DNA from: a virus
Length of the DNA: 64,000 nt
Direction: 5' to 3' (one strand)
Virus record (IMG/VR): IMGVR_UViG_3300032294_001228
Coordinates: 54,685 to 118,684 of that record
Shown: piece by piece, positions 24,597 through 33,461 of the stretch
Numbering within the stretch: the first letter of the stretch is position 1
How the letters are laid out: every line of letters starts with the position of its first letter
Translations under genes and position numbers: made by a program
Notes under the pieces: generated by a model
Seen by the model: the letters and a program-made list of their open reading frames with translations, nothing else
Told to the model about the DNA's origin: nothing
Database searches by the model: none

Positions 24597-25040
24597 TTAA
24601 TCGTCGGATTCTTCATAATTTGCTATAGTATTACCTGTGGTCTGCAGATCTTTGTCTAGACGTTTAATGTAGGTTTTGGCACTAGCTAACTTATTAAACA
24701 TACGAGTTGATCTCTTGCCATCTAGATAAACACTAAATTTTTTACCATCAGTCTTGACTTCTGCATTTACAGCCTTTAGATACCCTATTTTAGCAGTATA
24801 TACTGGTGGTAGGTCTATCAATGTATCAAAACCAAGCAAAATACTACCGCCTTTTTGACCAACTTTTACTAGATTTTGTGTAAATTCTCCGCTGGTATTT
24901 GCTGTACGCATAATCAGTGCCGCAGTGCGCACATCCATAGTTTGAATGAATCCTTCCTCATCCACCCAAAAATCTACACCTTCTTCGCGACCTTGATATG
25001 GATCTGTAATTACTTCTAATAGATTCTCTAGTTGTGTCAT
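24597..25040 (-). CDS. Hypothetical protein with early promoter (minus strand)
   Basis: 147 aa. N-terminus 'MTQLENLLEVITD' also has an LLE at 7-9 but the gene is opposite to the late cluster and has a near-perfect sigma70 promoter, so head targeting is doubtful. A C-terminal segment 'KKFSVYLDGKRSTRMFNKLASAKTYIKRLDKDL' resembles a small alpha/beta domain. No family recognised. Lies between convergent and divergent late genes, hence an isolated early gene. Confidence 0.6.
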   Translation of the reverse strand: MTQLENLLEVITDPYQGREEGVDFWVDEEGFIQTMDVRTAALIMRTANTSGEFTQNLVKVGQKGGSILLGFDTLIDLPPVYTAKIGYLKAVNAEVKTDGKKFSVYLDGKRSTRMFNKLASAKTYIKRLDKDLQTTGNTIANYEESDD

Positions 25041-25077
25041 GATTTAACCAATACCCTGAGTTGTTGATAATATAGGA

Positions 25078-25106
25078 ATTATAACATCTTTGTTTAACTT
25101 TGTCAA
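25078..25106 (-). promoter_or_regulatory. Consensus sigma70 promoter (minus strand)
   Basis: On the minus strand TTGACA (25106-25101), 17-nt spacer, TATAAT (25083-25078): exact consensus. It drives the gene at 24597-25040 with a leader of about 30 nt. Confidence 0.75.
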
Positions 25107-25119
25107 GACTTTTATTGTT

Positions 25120-25127
25120 GATAAATA
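25120..25127 (+). promoter_or_regulatory. Late promoter box GATAAATA
   Basis: 17 nt before the ATG at 25145, with an AGAGG ribosome binding site between. Divergent from the early minus-strand promoter. Confidence 0.5.
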
Positions 25128-25144
25128 CTCTATAGAGGAATCAT

Positions 25145-25495
25145 ATGCGAATTACTGATTTATTTGAATACAATGCATGGCATGGTACTGATGATCAATG
25201 GTACAGCCAAAGCTCAGATCCTTGGTATAACGGTAACGATCAATGGCACGGTAAAGATAGCGGTAACATGATGGAAGAAGATTTTGCAGTGGCCAACATC
25301 GTAGCCACAGAAGGCACAGCAGAATTCAGCGATATTGTTACAGCCAGAGAGTTAATTGGGTCAGCAGCACGTGATCCGCAGAACGAAAAGCACAAATATT
25401 TTGAATTCCTCAAACATTTAAGAACTAAACACGGTGCAGAATATAGTACTCGTGTACATCAAAAAGCCGCAGAGCTAGCAAGACAAAAGGCATAA
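25145..25495 (+). CDS. Candidate internal head protein with Trp-rich repeats
   Basis: 116 aa, begins 'MRITDLFEYNAWHG' (LFE at 6-8). Residues 10-40 hold Trp/Asp/Asn-rich near-repeats: 'WHGTDDQWY', 'DPWYNGND', 'QWHGKDSG'. The rest is an alpha-helical, charged segment. T4-like late promoter upstream. No known family; the repeats look like a binding or folding module. It precedes the glycine-rich adhesin. Confidence 0.58.
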   Translation: MRITDLFEYNAWHGTDDQWYSQSSDPWYNGNDQWHGKDSGNMMEEDFAVANIVATEGTAEFSDIVTARELIGSAARDPQNEKHKYFEFLKHLRTKHGAEYSTRVHQKAAELARQKA

Positions 25496-25498
25496 CCA

Positions 25499-27808
25499 AT
25501 GGCAGATACTACCTATACCTTAATATTAGAACAATCCGGAATTAAAGCATTTACTATGCCAGATGGATTTTTCCCAGATGTTGAAATATACTGCTGGGGA
25601 GCAGGTGGCGGTACTGGATGGGGAGGTGCCTCGGGAGGTGGTGGTGGCTATGCCAAAACCACAGCTAACATAAATCCTGGAGATGAAGTTACTTTACAAA
25701 TAGGTCAACCCGGAAGCAATGCTCCAGCAGCAACAGGTGTAGGTGGCGCGGGCGGACTAGATACTACGTATCGAAATTTCCGAGGTGGTAATGGAGGTGC
25801 GAGAGGTACATGGTGCGGACAAAATGGTGGTCCTTATCCTAGCGGTGGAGGTGGAGGTGCTAGTTTTGTTGCTATCGACGGATCATTTGTCTGCGTAGCC
25901 GCAGGTGGAGGCGGAGGTAGTGGATATGGTCACAATAATGTAAAATATCCAGGTTTACCGGGCGGCAGTTGGGATGGATTAGCGCCAGATTTTAGAGGTC
26001 AAGATGCTGCATATGGCGGTGGAGGTGGTGGCGGATATCCGCGAGGTGGTGCCGCAGGTACAGTTAGCGGACATACTGTAACACGTGGTAGTGGTGGTCA
26101 AAACTACGGAGATACAACTATTGCAGGCAGCGGAAGTTTAGGTGCTGGTAAAAATATAAGTTTATATCCGGGAGATAAAATCGGAGATGCTGGCTATCCT
26201 GGTTATATTGCGTTAAGATTGCGCAAGAAATTTAATGCATTTATTAAAGATGCCGATGGTTCAGGCGATTGGGTTAACTTAGAATCTGCTTATTTTAAAT
26301 TACCAACACAATCAATTAGTGTATCACAAACATCAGAAAGTCAAACATTAACTTATAATTCAGTAGGAACTAACACATTTACAGTACCTGCAGGAGTAAC
26401 ATCAATCCAGGTGGCTGTTATCGGAGGTGGTGGAGGTGGTGGATTCCCATCATCTGGACAAAGCGGATTCTCTCAAGGTGGAGGTGGTGGCGGAGGTGGT
26501 TCTGGTGGATTATCCTCAGGAATAATATCGGTTACCCCTGGAGAAACATTAACCGTTACTGTTGGAGCTGGCGGTGCTGCTGGACCTGGGATAAGTGGCA
26601 CTCTAGGCAATCCTGGTGGCACCGGTGGAACTTCATCAGTTAACAGATCATCTACTACATTACTCAGTGCCTCAGGTGGTGCGGGTGGAAGAGGTGGTCA
26701 AGGTAATCCTAATACTGGTGGCGCAGGTGGTGCGGGTGGAACTGGAACTACATCAAATGGTAATTCGGGATCTGCAGGCACAGCAGCCGGAGGTGGTGGA
26801 TTATCGTCAGGTGGAACCGGTGCTAGTTCAAGTTCGGGTGGTGCGGGAGGATCTGCAGGATTATTTCCAACCGCTGGAGGAACAGGGGGAACAGGTGCTG
26901 GTGGAGGTGGTGGATCAAGTTCTGGATTTAATCCTAATGATGTCGAAACATCAGCCGGCGCTGGCGGCGCTGGTAGAGTTACGATTTCTTATACTCCTGC
27001 TCCTTTTAATGTTACCATAGTGACGGGTGGGTGGAAACAAATTCAGCAGGCATTTATCAAAGTAAACAATTTTTGGAAGCCTATCCTAACTGATACAACT
27101 ATTGACTTATATAATTACCCAGCCAAACGTATCAAAGCCAATATTGTAATTAGCTCAGATACCAGCGATTATAATCTGTTTAATAATGTACCAGTGTCTT
27201 ACTTTGAAGGACTAATGGATATTGATGTTTGGGTGTTGCCGGGTGTTGAAATAACTGGTAATGCATCAGGCACAGCCTTTACTGTTTCAGGGTTTACGGA
27301 AGGTGATCGTATTACCTTACGCAATTATGGTTATCTAGCAGGTCGTGGAGGCCAAGGTGGTAACGGTGGTTATCGTTATACTGTTAATAAAAGCACATCT
27401 ACCGCCCCACCGTCAGCAGGCAGTAACGGTGGCACCGGATTATTACTTAACTACCCAATTACCTTAATAAATAATGGTAATATTGCGGGTGGCGGTGGCG
27501 GTGGTGGAGGTGGCTCAGTAACTACATTTAGTTCTGGTAAAAGTACTTCGTTTAATAACGGTGGTACAGGTGGTGGTGGCGCTGGATTTGGTGTAGGATT
27601 TAATAATGGTACACTTACATCAGGTGGTGCAGGACAATCTGCTGCAGGCGGTGGTGATGGTGGAGCTGGTGGTGCTAGAGGTCAGAACGGTGGAAATGGT
27701 GGTGGTGGCGGTGGCGGTGCAGGTGGAAGGGCAGGTCCTGCAATACAAGGCTCATTAAATTTAGTACCAGGTTCAATTCTAGGATCGTATTTTGGGGGTC
27801 TAGGTTAA
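25499..27808 (+). CDS. Glycine-rich adhesin-type tail fibre tip protein
   Basis: 769 aa. Very high glycine content in runs (GGGGG) separated by Ser/Asn/Thr, with three blocks (about 30-240, 310-500, 610-760). Polyglycine-II brush architecture like the S16 gp38-type adhesins at the end of long tail fibres. A compact Trp-containing segment (about 505-590, 'GGWKQIQQAFIKVNNFWKPI') separates the blocks and may be an attachment domain; 'GDKIGDAGYPGYIALR' also appears. It likely recognises the host receptor, and the Gly-rich loops can vary quickly. Confidence 0.72.
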   Translation: MADTTYTLILEQSGIKAFTMPDGFFPDVEIYCWGAGGGTGWGGASGGGGGYAKTTANINPGDEVTLQIGQPGSNAPAATGVGGAGGLDTTYRNFRGGNGGARGTWCGQNGGPYPSGGGGGASFVAIDGSFVCVAAGGGGGSGYGHNNVKYPGLPGGSWDGLAPDFRGQDAAYGGGGGGGYPRGGAAGTVSGHTVTRGSGGQNYGDTTIAGSGSLGAGKNISLYPGDKIGDAGYPGYIALRLRKKFNAFIKDADGSGDWVNLESAYFKLPTQSISVSQTSESQTLTYNSVGTNTFTVPAGVTSIQVAVIGGGGGGGFPSSGQSGFSQGGGGGGGGSGGLSSGIISVTPGETLTVTVGAGGAAGPGISGTLGNPGGTGGTSSVNRSSTTLLSASGGAGGRGGQGNPNTGGAGGAGGTGTTSNGNSGSAGTAAGGGGLSSGGTGASSSSGGAGGSAGLFPTAGGTGGTGAGGGGGSSSGFNPNDVETSAGAGGAGRVTISYTPAPFNVTIVTGGWKQIQQAFIKVNNFWKPILTDTTIDLYNYPAKRIKANIVISSDTSDYNLFNNVPVSYFEGLMDIDVWVLPGVEITGNASGTAFTVSGFTEGDRITLRNYGYLAGRGGQGGNGGYRYTVNKSTSTAPPSAGSNGGTGLLLNYPITLINNGNIAGGGGGGGGGSVTTFSSGKSTSFNNGGTGGGGAGFGVGFNNGTLTSGGAGQSAAGGGDGGAGGARGQNGGNGGGGGGGAGGRAGPAIQGSLNLVPGSILGSYFGGLG

Positions 27809-27830
27809 AAATTATTAATAAGGATATTCA

Positions 27831-28181
27831 ATGAGTAAAATTTCAATTAAAATAACAGAAGTAGATCAGAGATCAAGATCGATCGTTGTAAAATTTGCCA
27901 GTGAACAGAGTTTAAAACCATTAGATGATTATGATGGATTAGCATTTAATATTGCTAATTTTAATTCTGTAACACCTGAAGAATTTATAGCAAGTATAAA
28001 ACCTCAATTAAGTAAAATGGTAGCAGTTAGAGATCAAGCAGAAAGAATAGTAGAATCATTGGATCTGAGTGGTTGGATAAATTATACGACTACTGTTGAC
28101 AGTATTGAAATATTCGAAGTTGATCCAGCAGTTTCTCAACAAATCTTGATAGGTTTGGCTAATCCGGAAGTAGTCTTATGA
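27831..28181 (+). CDS. Hypothetical protein downstream of the adhesin
   Basis: 116 aa, SD AAGGA. Mixed beta then helical, 'KPLDDYDGLAFNIANFNS' and 'TPEEFIASIKPQLSKMVAVRDQAERIVESL'. No family named. The position suggests a fibre or adhesin assembly partner, by analogy with T4-like phages that encode a chaperone next to their adhesin. Confidence 0.5.
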   Translation: MSKISIKITEVDQRSRSIVVKFASEQSLKPLDDYDGLAFNIANFNSVTPEEFIASIKPQLSKMVAVRDQAERIVESLDLSGWINYTTTVDSIEIFEVDPAVSQQILIGLANPEVVL

Positions 28182-28690
28182 TCTTAAATAATAGTGTGAA
28201 CGCAGGCAATTTTATCTACTGTATGGCCTATTTTGGTCCACACGAAACCAACACCTATCTCAATGATGGTGATGGACATTATCATCAATTCATTTATATC
28301 GTAGAAGGTCGCGGCAGTGGTACTATAACAGCTACACCCGACGGTGAAGTTATACGATATGAAGATGGAGATAGTCAAGGTCAATTAATTGATCTAAGTC
28401 CGGCTAAAGGATACTATCATACAACTAAAACACAAGACGTTAGCCTAACAACTATAATGTTTAATCCAATACCTGCATCTAGGATATTGGATGTAGAAAT
28501 AGTCAAAGGTCCTATAATCAAAACAGCCGCCGCTACAGATAAAAGAGTTACTGTGGTCTGCATTACTGGTCCAATTACTGCCAATGATAAAACTCTGGTA
28601 AGCCTACAACATGCCAAAATATTTCCAGGTAAAACTGCTGAACTAAACCTACCAGAAAACACAGTCTGCGCCCTAGTGTCTGATAAGTAA
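28178..28690 (+). CDS. Cupin-like protein
   Basis: 170 aa, ATGA overlap with the previous gene. The first half holds a cupin metal motif 'GHYHQFIYIVEGRGSGTI' (about 30-48: H..H..E) with a later 'KGYYHTTKTQDVSL' (about 74-87) supplying the distal His. The second half is a beta-rich segment. May process a small molecule or sugar. Adjacent to the lipid module but separated from it by an intergenic gap of 30 nt. Confidence 0.6.
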   Translation: MILNNSVNAGNFIYCMAYFGPHETNTYLNDGDGHYHQFIYIVEGRGSGTITATPDGEVIRYEDGDSQGQLIDLSPAKGYYHTTKTQDVSLTTIMFNPIPASRILDVEIVKGPIIKTAAATDKRVTVVCITGPITANDKTLVSLQHAKIFPGKTAELNLPENTVCALVSDK

Positions 28691-28720
28691 TTATATACAT
28701 ACTTTATTCAGGGCGATCCA

Positions 28721-29959
28721 ATGGAACAATACGTAGTTACAGGTATAGGCATCTACAATAGCCTTGGCAAATCAGCTGAAGAAAGTTGGCGTAACCTACT
28801 AGCAGGTCAGTCAGCAGTTGGTCAAATCTCGTGGCCTGCGGATGATCCTACATCATATCCAGCAACATACTCTAGCGTAGCTAAAACACGTATTGCTGCC
28901 CCAGCTACAAAACTCACAGAAGATGACCTACACCCAGAACATTTTGACTATGGTTGGCGACATTGGGATCCTAATACTCGTGCTTGCTTGATGAGTGTTG
29001 ATGAAGCAGTGCGTGACAGTGGACTAGCATCGAAACGTGCCGGTGTTATCATTACTACTTTTGGTAGTGGAACAAGCCTAAGATTAGATTTGTTTAATGC
29101 TATAGACAAGGGTCGCACCAAATATCCTCCACGTAAAGTATTAAATATCGGGCTAGATTTTCCTGCCGCACAGGTAGCGGCTATCTATGGATTCAGTGGT
29201 ACAAATACTGCTATGGACAGTGCCTGCACTACAGGTATAACATCAATCGATTATGCTATCACCAGTCTCAAAGCAGACCCTAACCTAGATGCAATGATAG
29301 TAGGTGGTGCAGATCATCTATGCGAACCTATTAATATATTTTGGTTCCAAAGCCTCGGCGCATTATGTCCTAGTGACAATCCCCAAGACAATCGTCCATT
29401 TGATGTTAACCGCAGTGGTTTCGTCATGGGAGAAGGTGCAGCTACTATGGTTATTGAGCCGCTAAGTAAAGCCCAAGCCCGTGGTGCTAAAATCTACGGT
29501 GCTATCCTCAGCACAAACTTATACACATTGTTTGACAGCGACACCAGTCCAGATCCCACAGGTATTGGCGCACGTACCTGTGTGCAAGGTGCACTTGATA
29601 AAGCAGGCATCACAGCCAATGATGTAGACTTTGTTAACGCTCATGCTACCAGTACACCTGTCGGTGATGAAATAGAATTTAATGCCATGGCCAGCTTAAC
29701 ACCAGGTCGCACCATGGTTAGTAATAAAGGACAAATTGGACATAGTATGAGCACTGCTGGTATAGTTGAAACTATCTATACCCTACAAGGCATGCGTGAT
29801 AGTCAAGTTCCAGGTAATGCAAACCTAATAGATCCACTAGGTCACGGTATGACTCTACCCACAGAATCAGTAGAATTAGATGTTAAATACGCTATAAAGA
29901 ATAGTTTTGGATTTGGAGGAAGAAATGCCAGCATGGTTCTCGCTAGAATGGATAGCTAG
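28721..29959 (+). CDS. fabF: 3-oxoacyl-ACP synthase (beta-ketoacyl synthase, FabF/B type)
   Basis: 412 aa, full-length KAS II size. The nucleophile Cys is in 'AMDSACTTGITSID' (near residue 169), catalytic His in 'VNAHATSTPVGDE' (about 307) and second His in 'NKGQIGHSMSTAG' (about 343). It would condense malonyl-ACP with acyl-ACP in fatty-acid elongation. First gene of a four-gene run with two desaturases and an SDR. No clear promoter was found; a weak AGGGCG SD precedes the ATG. Rare in phages. Confidence 0.92.
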   Translation: MEQYVVTGIGIYNSLGKSAEESWRNLLAGQSAVGQISWPADDPTSYPATYSSVAKTRIAAPATKLTEDDLHPEHFDYGWRHWDPNTRACLMSVDEAVRDSGLASKRAGVIITTFGSGTSLRLDLFNAIDKGRTKYPPRKVLNIGLDFPAAQVAAIYGFSGTNTAMDSACTTGITSIDYAITSLKADPNLDAMIVGGADHLCEPINIFWFQSLGALCPSDNPQDNRPFDVNRSGFVMGEGAATMVIEPLSKAQARGAKIYGAILSTNLYTLFDSDTSPDPTGIGARTCVQGALDKAGITANDVDFVNAHATSTPVGDEIEFNAMASLTPGRTMVSNKGQIGHSMSTAGIVETIYTLQGMRDSQVPGNANLIDPLGHGMTLPTESVELDVKYAIKNSFGFGGRNASMVLARMDS

Positions 29960-30731
29960 ACAACTAAGACCTAGTCGTTGGTTTGCTAGCCTGATGCAGA
30001 TCACTGTATTCGTTGCTATTGCCTATGCCGTAAGTCTAGATGCCGCATGGTATTGGTGGGCAGGCACTGTATTCTTTTATCTAATCGTTTACTCGATGAT
30101 TGGTAATAACATCGCCCTACACAGATATTTTACACACGGGCACTTCTCAGTCAGCCGTCCTGTTGAATGGTTATTCTTATGGACCGGCAGTATGATTGGG
30201 CTTGGTGAGCCTTTAAGTTATGCTATGACTCATGCTGTACATCACAAATACAGTGATCAACCTGGTATCGACCCTCATGGTCCTACCAACGGCAAACGTT
30301 CAATCTTTATTTGGTTCCAACGTGAAGTAGATCCTGCTAAGACTCCTATCGTTAGTAAACATATCGTGGGATTAAGTCGTAAGTGGGGGTGGTTACATCG
30401 TTTTTATGTTCCATTTGTAGTAGTTAACGCCGCTATACTTTATCTGATAGATCCTTATGTATTCTTGTTCCTATGGTTGATACCAGCTGGTATCGCCTGT
30501 TGGGGCATTGGCTGGGCAGTATGGCGTCAACATTGGCACAGAACTCCGAACAATAGTCCATTGCATCGATGGGATTGGGTCTATGAAGGCCTACACTTAA
30601 ATCATCATGATTGGCCTATGGCTCCTAATACTGCTGTGCGTCCTGGGGAAATAGATTGGACTCATGAATTCAGCAAGATATTCAGACCTAAATTCAATTG
30701 GCAAGGACAACCTACAGATGTCAAAGAATAA
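29925..30731 (+). CDS. Membrane fatty acid desaturase 1
   Basis: 268 aa from the ATG at 29925, preceded by an excellent GGAGGA SD; an upstream in-frame ATG at 29907 is less likely. The three diiron histidine boxes are present: HRYFTH (HxxxxH), HAVHH (HxxHH) and HLNHH (HxxHH), as in SCD/OLE1-type delta-9 desaturases. Four to five hydrophobic segments. Overlaps fabF by 35 nt, indicating translational coupling. The acyl carrier (ACP, CoA or phospholipid) is not determinable. Confidence 0.9.
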   Translation: MPAWFSLEWIARQLRPSRWFASLMQITVFVAIAYAVSLDAAWYWWAGTVFFYLIVYSMIGNNIALHRYFTHGHFSVSRPVEWLFLWTGSMIGLGEPLSYAMTHAVHHKYSDQPGIDPHGPTNGKRSIFIWFQREVDPAKTPIVSKHIVGLSRKWGWLHRFYVPFVVVNAAILYLIDPYVFLFLWLIPAGIACWGIGWAVWRQHWHRTPNNSPLHRWDWVYEGLHLNHHDWPMAPNTAVRPGEIDWTHEFSKIFRPKFNWQGQPTDVKE

Positions 30732-31455
30732 GTGGATCCTACAACCTAACTACGTATGGATGACACTCATGCAGGTCATGCTACCTGTGTACGTTTATCT
30801 TGCGTGGGGTGCTGAACTGCACTGGTGGTTACTGGCTTTTGTATTCTATTTCCTATATCTCTGTATCGGCAACAATATTGGCATGCATCGCTACTATAGC
30901 CACAGATACTTTGAGATGAGTAAACCTGTAGAATACTTTGTAGCTTGGTGTGCGTTTATGGCCTGCTTGGGTAGTCCACTGAGCTATGTAAACATACACA
31001 ATGTCCATCACAAACACAATGACACTGGATTAGATCCACATGGTCGCCAACGTGGATGGAAGTCAGTGCTGTTTTGGTATCACAAACATCTATGGCCCTG
31101 TGATATGATATTCACACGTAATCTACTAAAACTAACAGCACGTTATAAACTGTTACATGATTACTATTGGTTATGGGTATTTGGCTGTGCTGGTTTGATG
31201 TATGTCCTAGGTGGATGGAATGTCCTATTATTCTGTTGGTTATTGCCTGCTAGTTTAACATTATGGGCCGTGGCATTTGTTCTATTATTACAACACGACA
31301 ATGCGGGTCCTAGCAACACACGAGCATACATGTGGTTTGGCTTTGGGGAAACATGGCACAAAAATCATCATGACGATCCTAGTTTAGTCGATCATAGTCT
31401 AGGCCAAGGTGTAGACTGGACCTACAAAATAACAAGGATCTTGGCAAAAAAATGA
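30718..31455 (+). CDS. Membrane fatty acid desaturase 2
   Basis: 245 aa from the ATG at 30718, overlapping the first desaturase by 14 nt. Histidine boxes HRYYSH, HNVHH and HKNHH are complete, with multiple hydrophobic segments. It is a paralogue of the preceding protein, differing across the loops, so the two may have distinct positional specificity. Ends overlapping the SDR gene (ATGA). Confidence 0.9.
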   Translation: MSKNKWILQPNYVWMTLMQVMLPVYVYLAWGAELHWWLLAFVFYFLYLCIGNNIGMHRYYSHRYFEMSKPVEYFVAWCAFMACLGSPLSYVNIHNVHHKHNDTGLDPHGRQRGWKSVLFWYHKHLWPCDMIFTRNLLKLTARYKLLHDYYWLWVFGCAGLMYVLGGWNVLLFCWLLPASLTLWAVAFVLLLQHDNAGPSNTRAYMWFGFGETWHKNHHDDPSLVDHSLGQGVDWTYKITRILAKK

Positions 31456-32099
31456 TTATAGGTATTACCGGAGATAGTATTGGTATTGGTAAGGCATTAA
31501 AAGACAAGTTCATTGAACAAGGACATATAGTTAAAGGATTTAGTCGTTCCAATGGATATGATGTGTCAGATGCAAAAATTCAAAACAAAATCATCGAACA
31601 AATAGTAGATTGTGACATTTTTATTAATAATGCTTATGCAGGACATGCACAAGCCGCAATGTTGACAAAATTAATAACTTTATGGAAAGATACAGACAAA
31701 TTAATAGTCAACATGAACAGCAAGGTTGCTCTTGCTCCACCAGTGCATCACCCAAAAATACAAAAGCAATCGAAACAGATTCAAGATTTTTTTGCTGACT
31801 ATTACATAAACAAAACAACACAGAATCAAATTATTGCCAACACATTGTTTATGGCATCACCAAAAATATTAAATGTGTTTTGTGGATTTGTTGATACTAA
31901 ATCTGCGGAATTTTTTAAATCACCTAATAAATTAACAGCCATTGATGTGGCTGAACTACTTTTAGATCTCATCAAGTATAAAGATAGAATATATATTCAA
32001 CAGATTACATTTGACGCGGTGGGTATTGATTATAATACTGTAGATTATGATTTTGATGCTATAATAACGTGGGGTTTACGTAACAAGTCAAATATATGA
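31452..32099 (+). CDS. Short-chain dehydrogenase/reductase
   Basis: 215 aa. 'IIGITGDSIGIGKAL' is the TGxxxGIG dinucleotide-binding motif, 'IFINNAYAGHA' the NNAG-like stretch, and 'YYINKTTQN' (about 117-125) supplies a YxxxK pair. Being shorter than FabG (about 244 aa), it may be a divergent 3-ketoacyl-ACP reductase partner for the phage FabF, or act on a sugar. Codon usage is more AT-rich than its neighbours. Coupled to both neighbours. Confidence 0.72.
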   Translation: MIIGITGDSIGIGKALKDKFIEQGHIVKGFSRSNGYDVSDAKIQNKIIEQIVDCDIFINNAYAGHAQAAMLTKLITLWKDTDKLIVNMNSKVALAPPVHHPKIQKQSKQIQDFFADYYINKTTQNQIIANTLFMASPKILNVFCGFVDTKSAEFFKSPNKLTAIDVAELLLDLIKYKDRIYIQQITFDAVGIDYNTVDYDFDAIITWGLRNKSNI

Positions 32100-32716
32100 A
32101 CAGTTTTATCCAAGTCAAAGAAACCCAACTAGATTTAGAACGCCTTAAACGTGATGCTCGCAGGATCAATAACAAAGTCTGTCGGCAACTAGGCCATCTA
32201 GAAGTTCCCGGCGATACAGCATATCAATCAACCCTCAAAGCTCAATTAGATGCAGCTCCTATGAGTAGCCGGTTACACGACTACTATAACGTGTTCTCAT
32301 TTCCCTACGATGGTATCAATGAATTATACAGGGAAGTATGTGCGTTCTTCAAAGAAATCTGTGAATATGATCAACCCTACTATATACACGCTTGGTTAAA
32401 TTACCTACAAAAAGATGATAGTGTGCCCTGGCATAACCATTGGGGTGCTCTAAGCGGACTTACACAGACCTATGTTTGTAGTGCTTATATTAACGCAGAA
32501 CCCAGCAATACCATATATAAATTTCCAGATGGGCACGTTTACGAAATAGAGAATCGCAACAATACTATAACCTTATATGAAGACATAGGTGACACACATA
32601 TGGTAGAACCCTGGACTGGTGATGAACCCAGGATCACTATCAGCATGGATATGGTGCCTATGAAATACATACAAGGAACGCCATTTTTACTCAATACTTG
32701 GATGCCTGTAGTATAA
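32096..32716 (+). CDS. 2-oxoglutarate/Fe(II)-dependent oxygenase-like protein
   Basis: 206 aa. Iron facial triad 'WHNHW' (about residues 102-106, HxH or HxD-like) and distal His in 'GDTHMVEPW' with 'EPRITISMDM' providing the 2OG-binding Arg: the double-stranded beta-helix pattern of P4H-like enzymes found in many T4-like phages. Substrate unknown (protein, nucleotide or lipid). ATGA overlap with the SDR. A perfect late box overlaps its stop. Confidence 0.75.
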   Translation: MNSFIQVKETQLDLERLKRDARRINNKVCRQLGHLEVPGDTAYQSTLKAQLDAAPMSSRLHDYYNVFSFPYDGINELYREVCAFFKEICEYDQPYYIHAWLNYLQKDDSVPWHNHWGALSGLTQTYVCSAYINAEPSNTIYKFPDGHVYEIENRNNTITLYEDIGDTHMVEPWTGDEPRITISMDMVPMKYIQGTPFLLNTWMPVV

Positions 32717-32719
32717 ATA
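32712..32719 (+). promoter_or_regulatory. Late promoter box TATAAATA
   Basis: Exact TATAAATA overlapping the stop codon of the oxygenase gene, 27 nt before the exported nuclease (ATG 32747), with an AAGGA SD between. Confidence 0.6.
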
Positions 32720-32746
32720 ATACTAGTATATAATTAAGGACTTAGA

Positions 32747-33460
32747 ATGAAACGACTAGTATTAGCATTAAGCCTATTTTTAAGCGCAACGGCTTGGGCA
32801 GGCATCAATCAAACGTGTGGGCAATTCACAGCCGCAGGGGTACCACAATACTCACCCAAAACAGGTGATCAAGAGATCTGCCATAAGAATTATGCTGTTA
32901 TCCATAGTTGTGCTGTAAAAGCACCTATCGCAGTATTCGAGCACTTGACACCAGCGGCCATGTCAGGAACAGCAACACGCAAAGACGACTTCCGTCCGGA
33001 TCCACAGGTAACATTTGCTTGTTCAGCTAGTTTAGCGGACTATGCTTCTGTAGGTAAGACACACGATCGTGGACACATGAGTCCAGCCAAAAATAACACT
33101 ATCAATCCAGAAATTATGAGTGAAAGTTTCTTTTTGAGCAATATGGTTCCACAGGTTGCTAACAACAATCGCGGTATCTGGAAACAGTTAGAAATGCAAG
33201 AACGCCAATGGGCAACGGCTCCGGGCACAGATTTCTACATCATCTCAGGTGGTATCTATGATGCAGGACACGCTAAAACTGGTAACGGTCTAGGTATTCC
33301 TACACGCCTATATAAGATCATCATCGAGAAAAATAGCAAGAAAGTTATGGCATACTTAATGCCCAATCAAGCACTACCAGTGGCAGATTTGCCTAAATAT
33401 CAAACTACTGTGGCAGAAGTTGAAAAAGCTACAGGATTTAAATTTCAATTACCTAAATAA
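32747..33460 (+). CDS. Exported DNA/RNA non-specific endonuclease (NucA/NUC1 family)
   Basis: 237 aa. A cleavable signal peptide (MKRLVLALSLFLSATAWA, about 18 residues) is followed by the beta-beta-alpha-metal nuclease with 'THDRGHMSPA' (catalytic His in DRGHM, about residue 107) and the metal Asn region 'NNRGIWKQLE' (about 141-150). Cysteine pairs fit a periplasmic disulphide-bonded enzyme. It would degrade nucleic acid in the periplasm or after lysis, possibly lowering competition from other phages or clearing extracellular DNA. Late promoter. Confidence 0.9.
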   Translation: MKRLVLALSLFLSATAWAGINQTCGQFTAAGVPQYSPKTGDQEICHKNYAVIHSCAVKAPIAVFEHLTPAAMSGTATRKDDFRPDPQVTFACSASLADYASVGKTHDRGHMSPAKNNTINPEIMSESFFLSNMVPQVANNNRGIWKQLEMQERQWATAPGTDFYIISGGIYDAGHAKTGNGLGIPTRLYKIIIEKNSKKVMAYLMPNQALPVADLPKYQTTVAEVEKATGFKFQLPK

Positions 33461-33461
33461 T

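Noticed and set aside
24597-25040. Minus-strand gene as a member of the packaged set
   Set aside because: It has LLE near its start, but a consensus early promoter and the opposite strand argue against.
26616-27020. Plus-strand ORF inside the glycine-rich adhesin
   Set aside because: Overlapping frame of a repetitive Gly codon run; no SD and unnatural composition.
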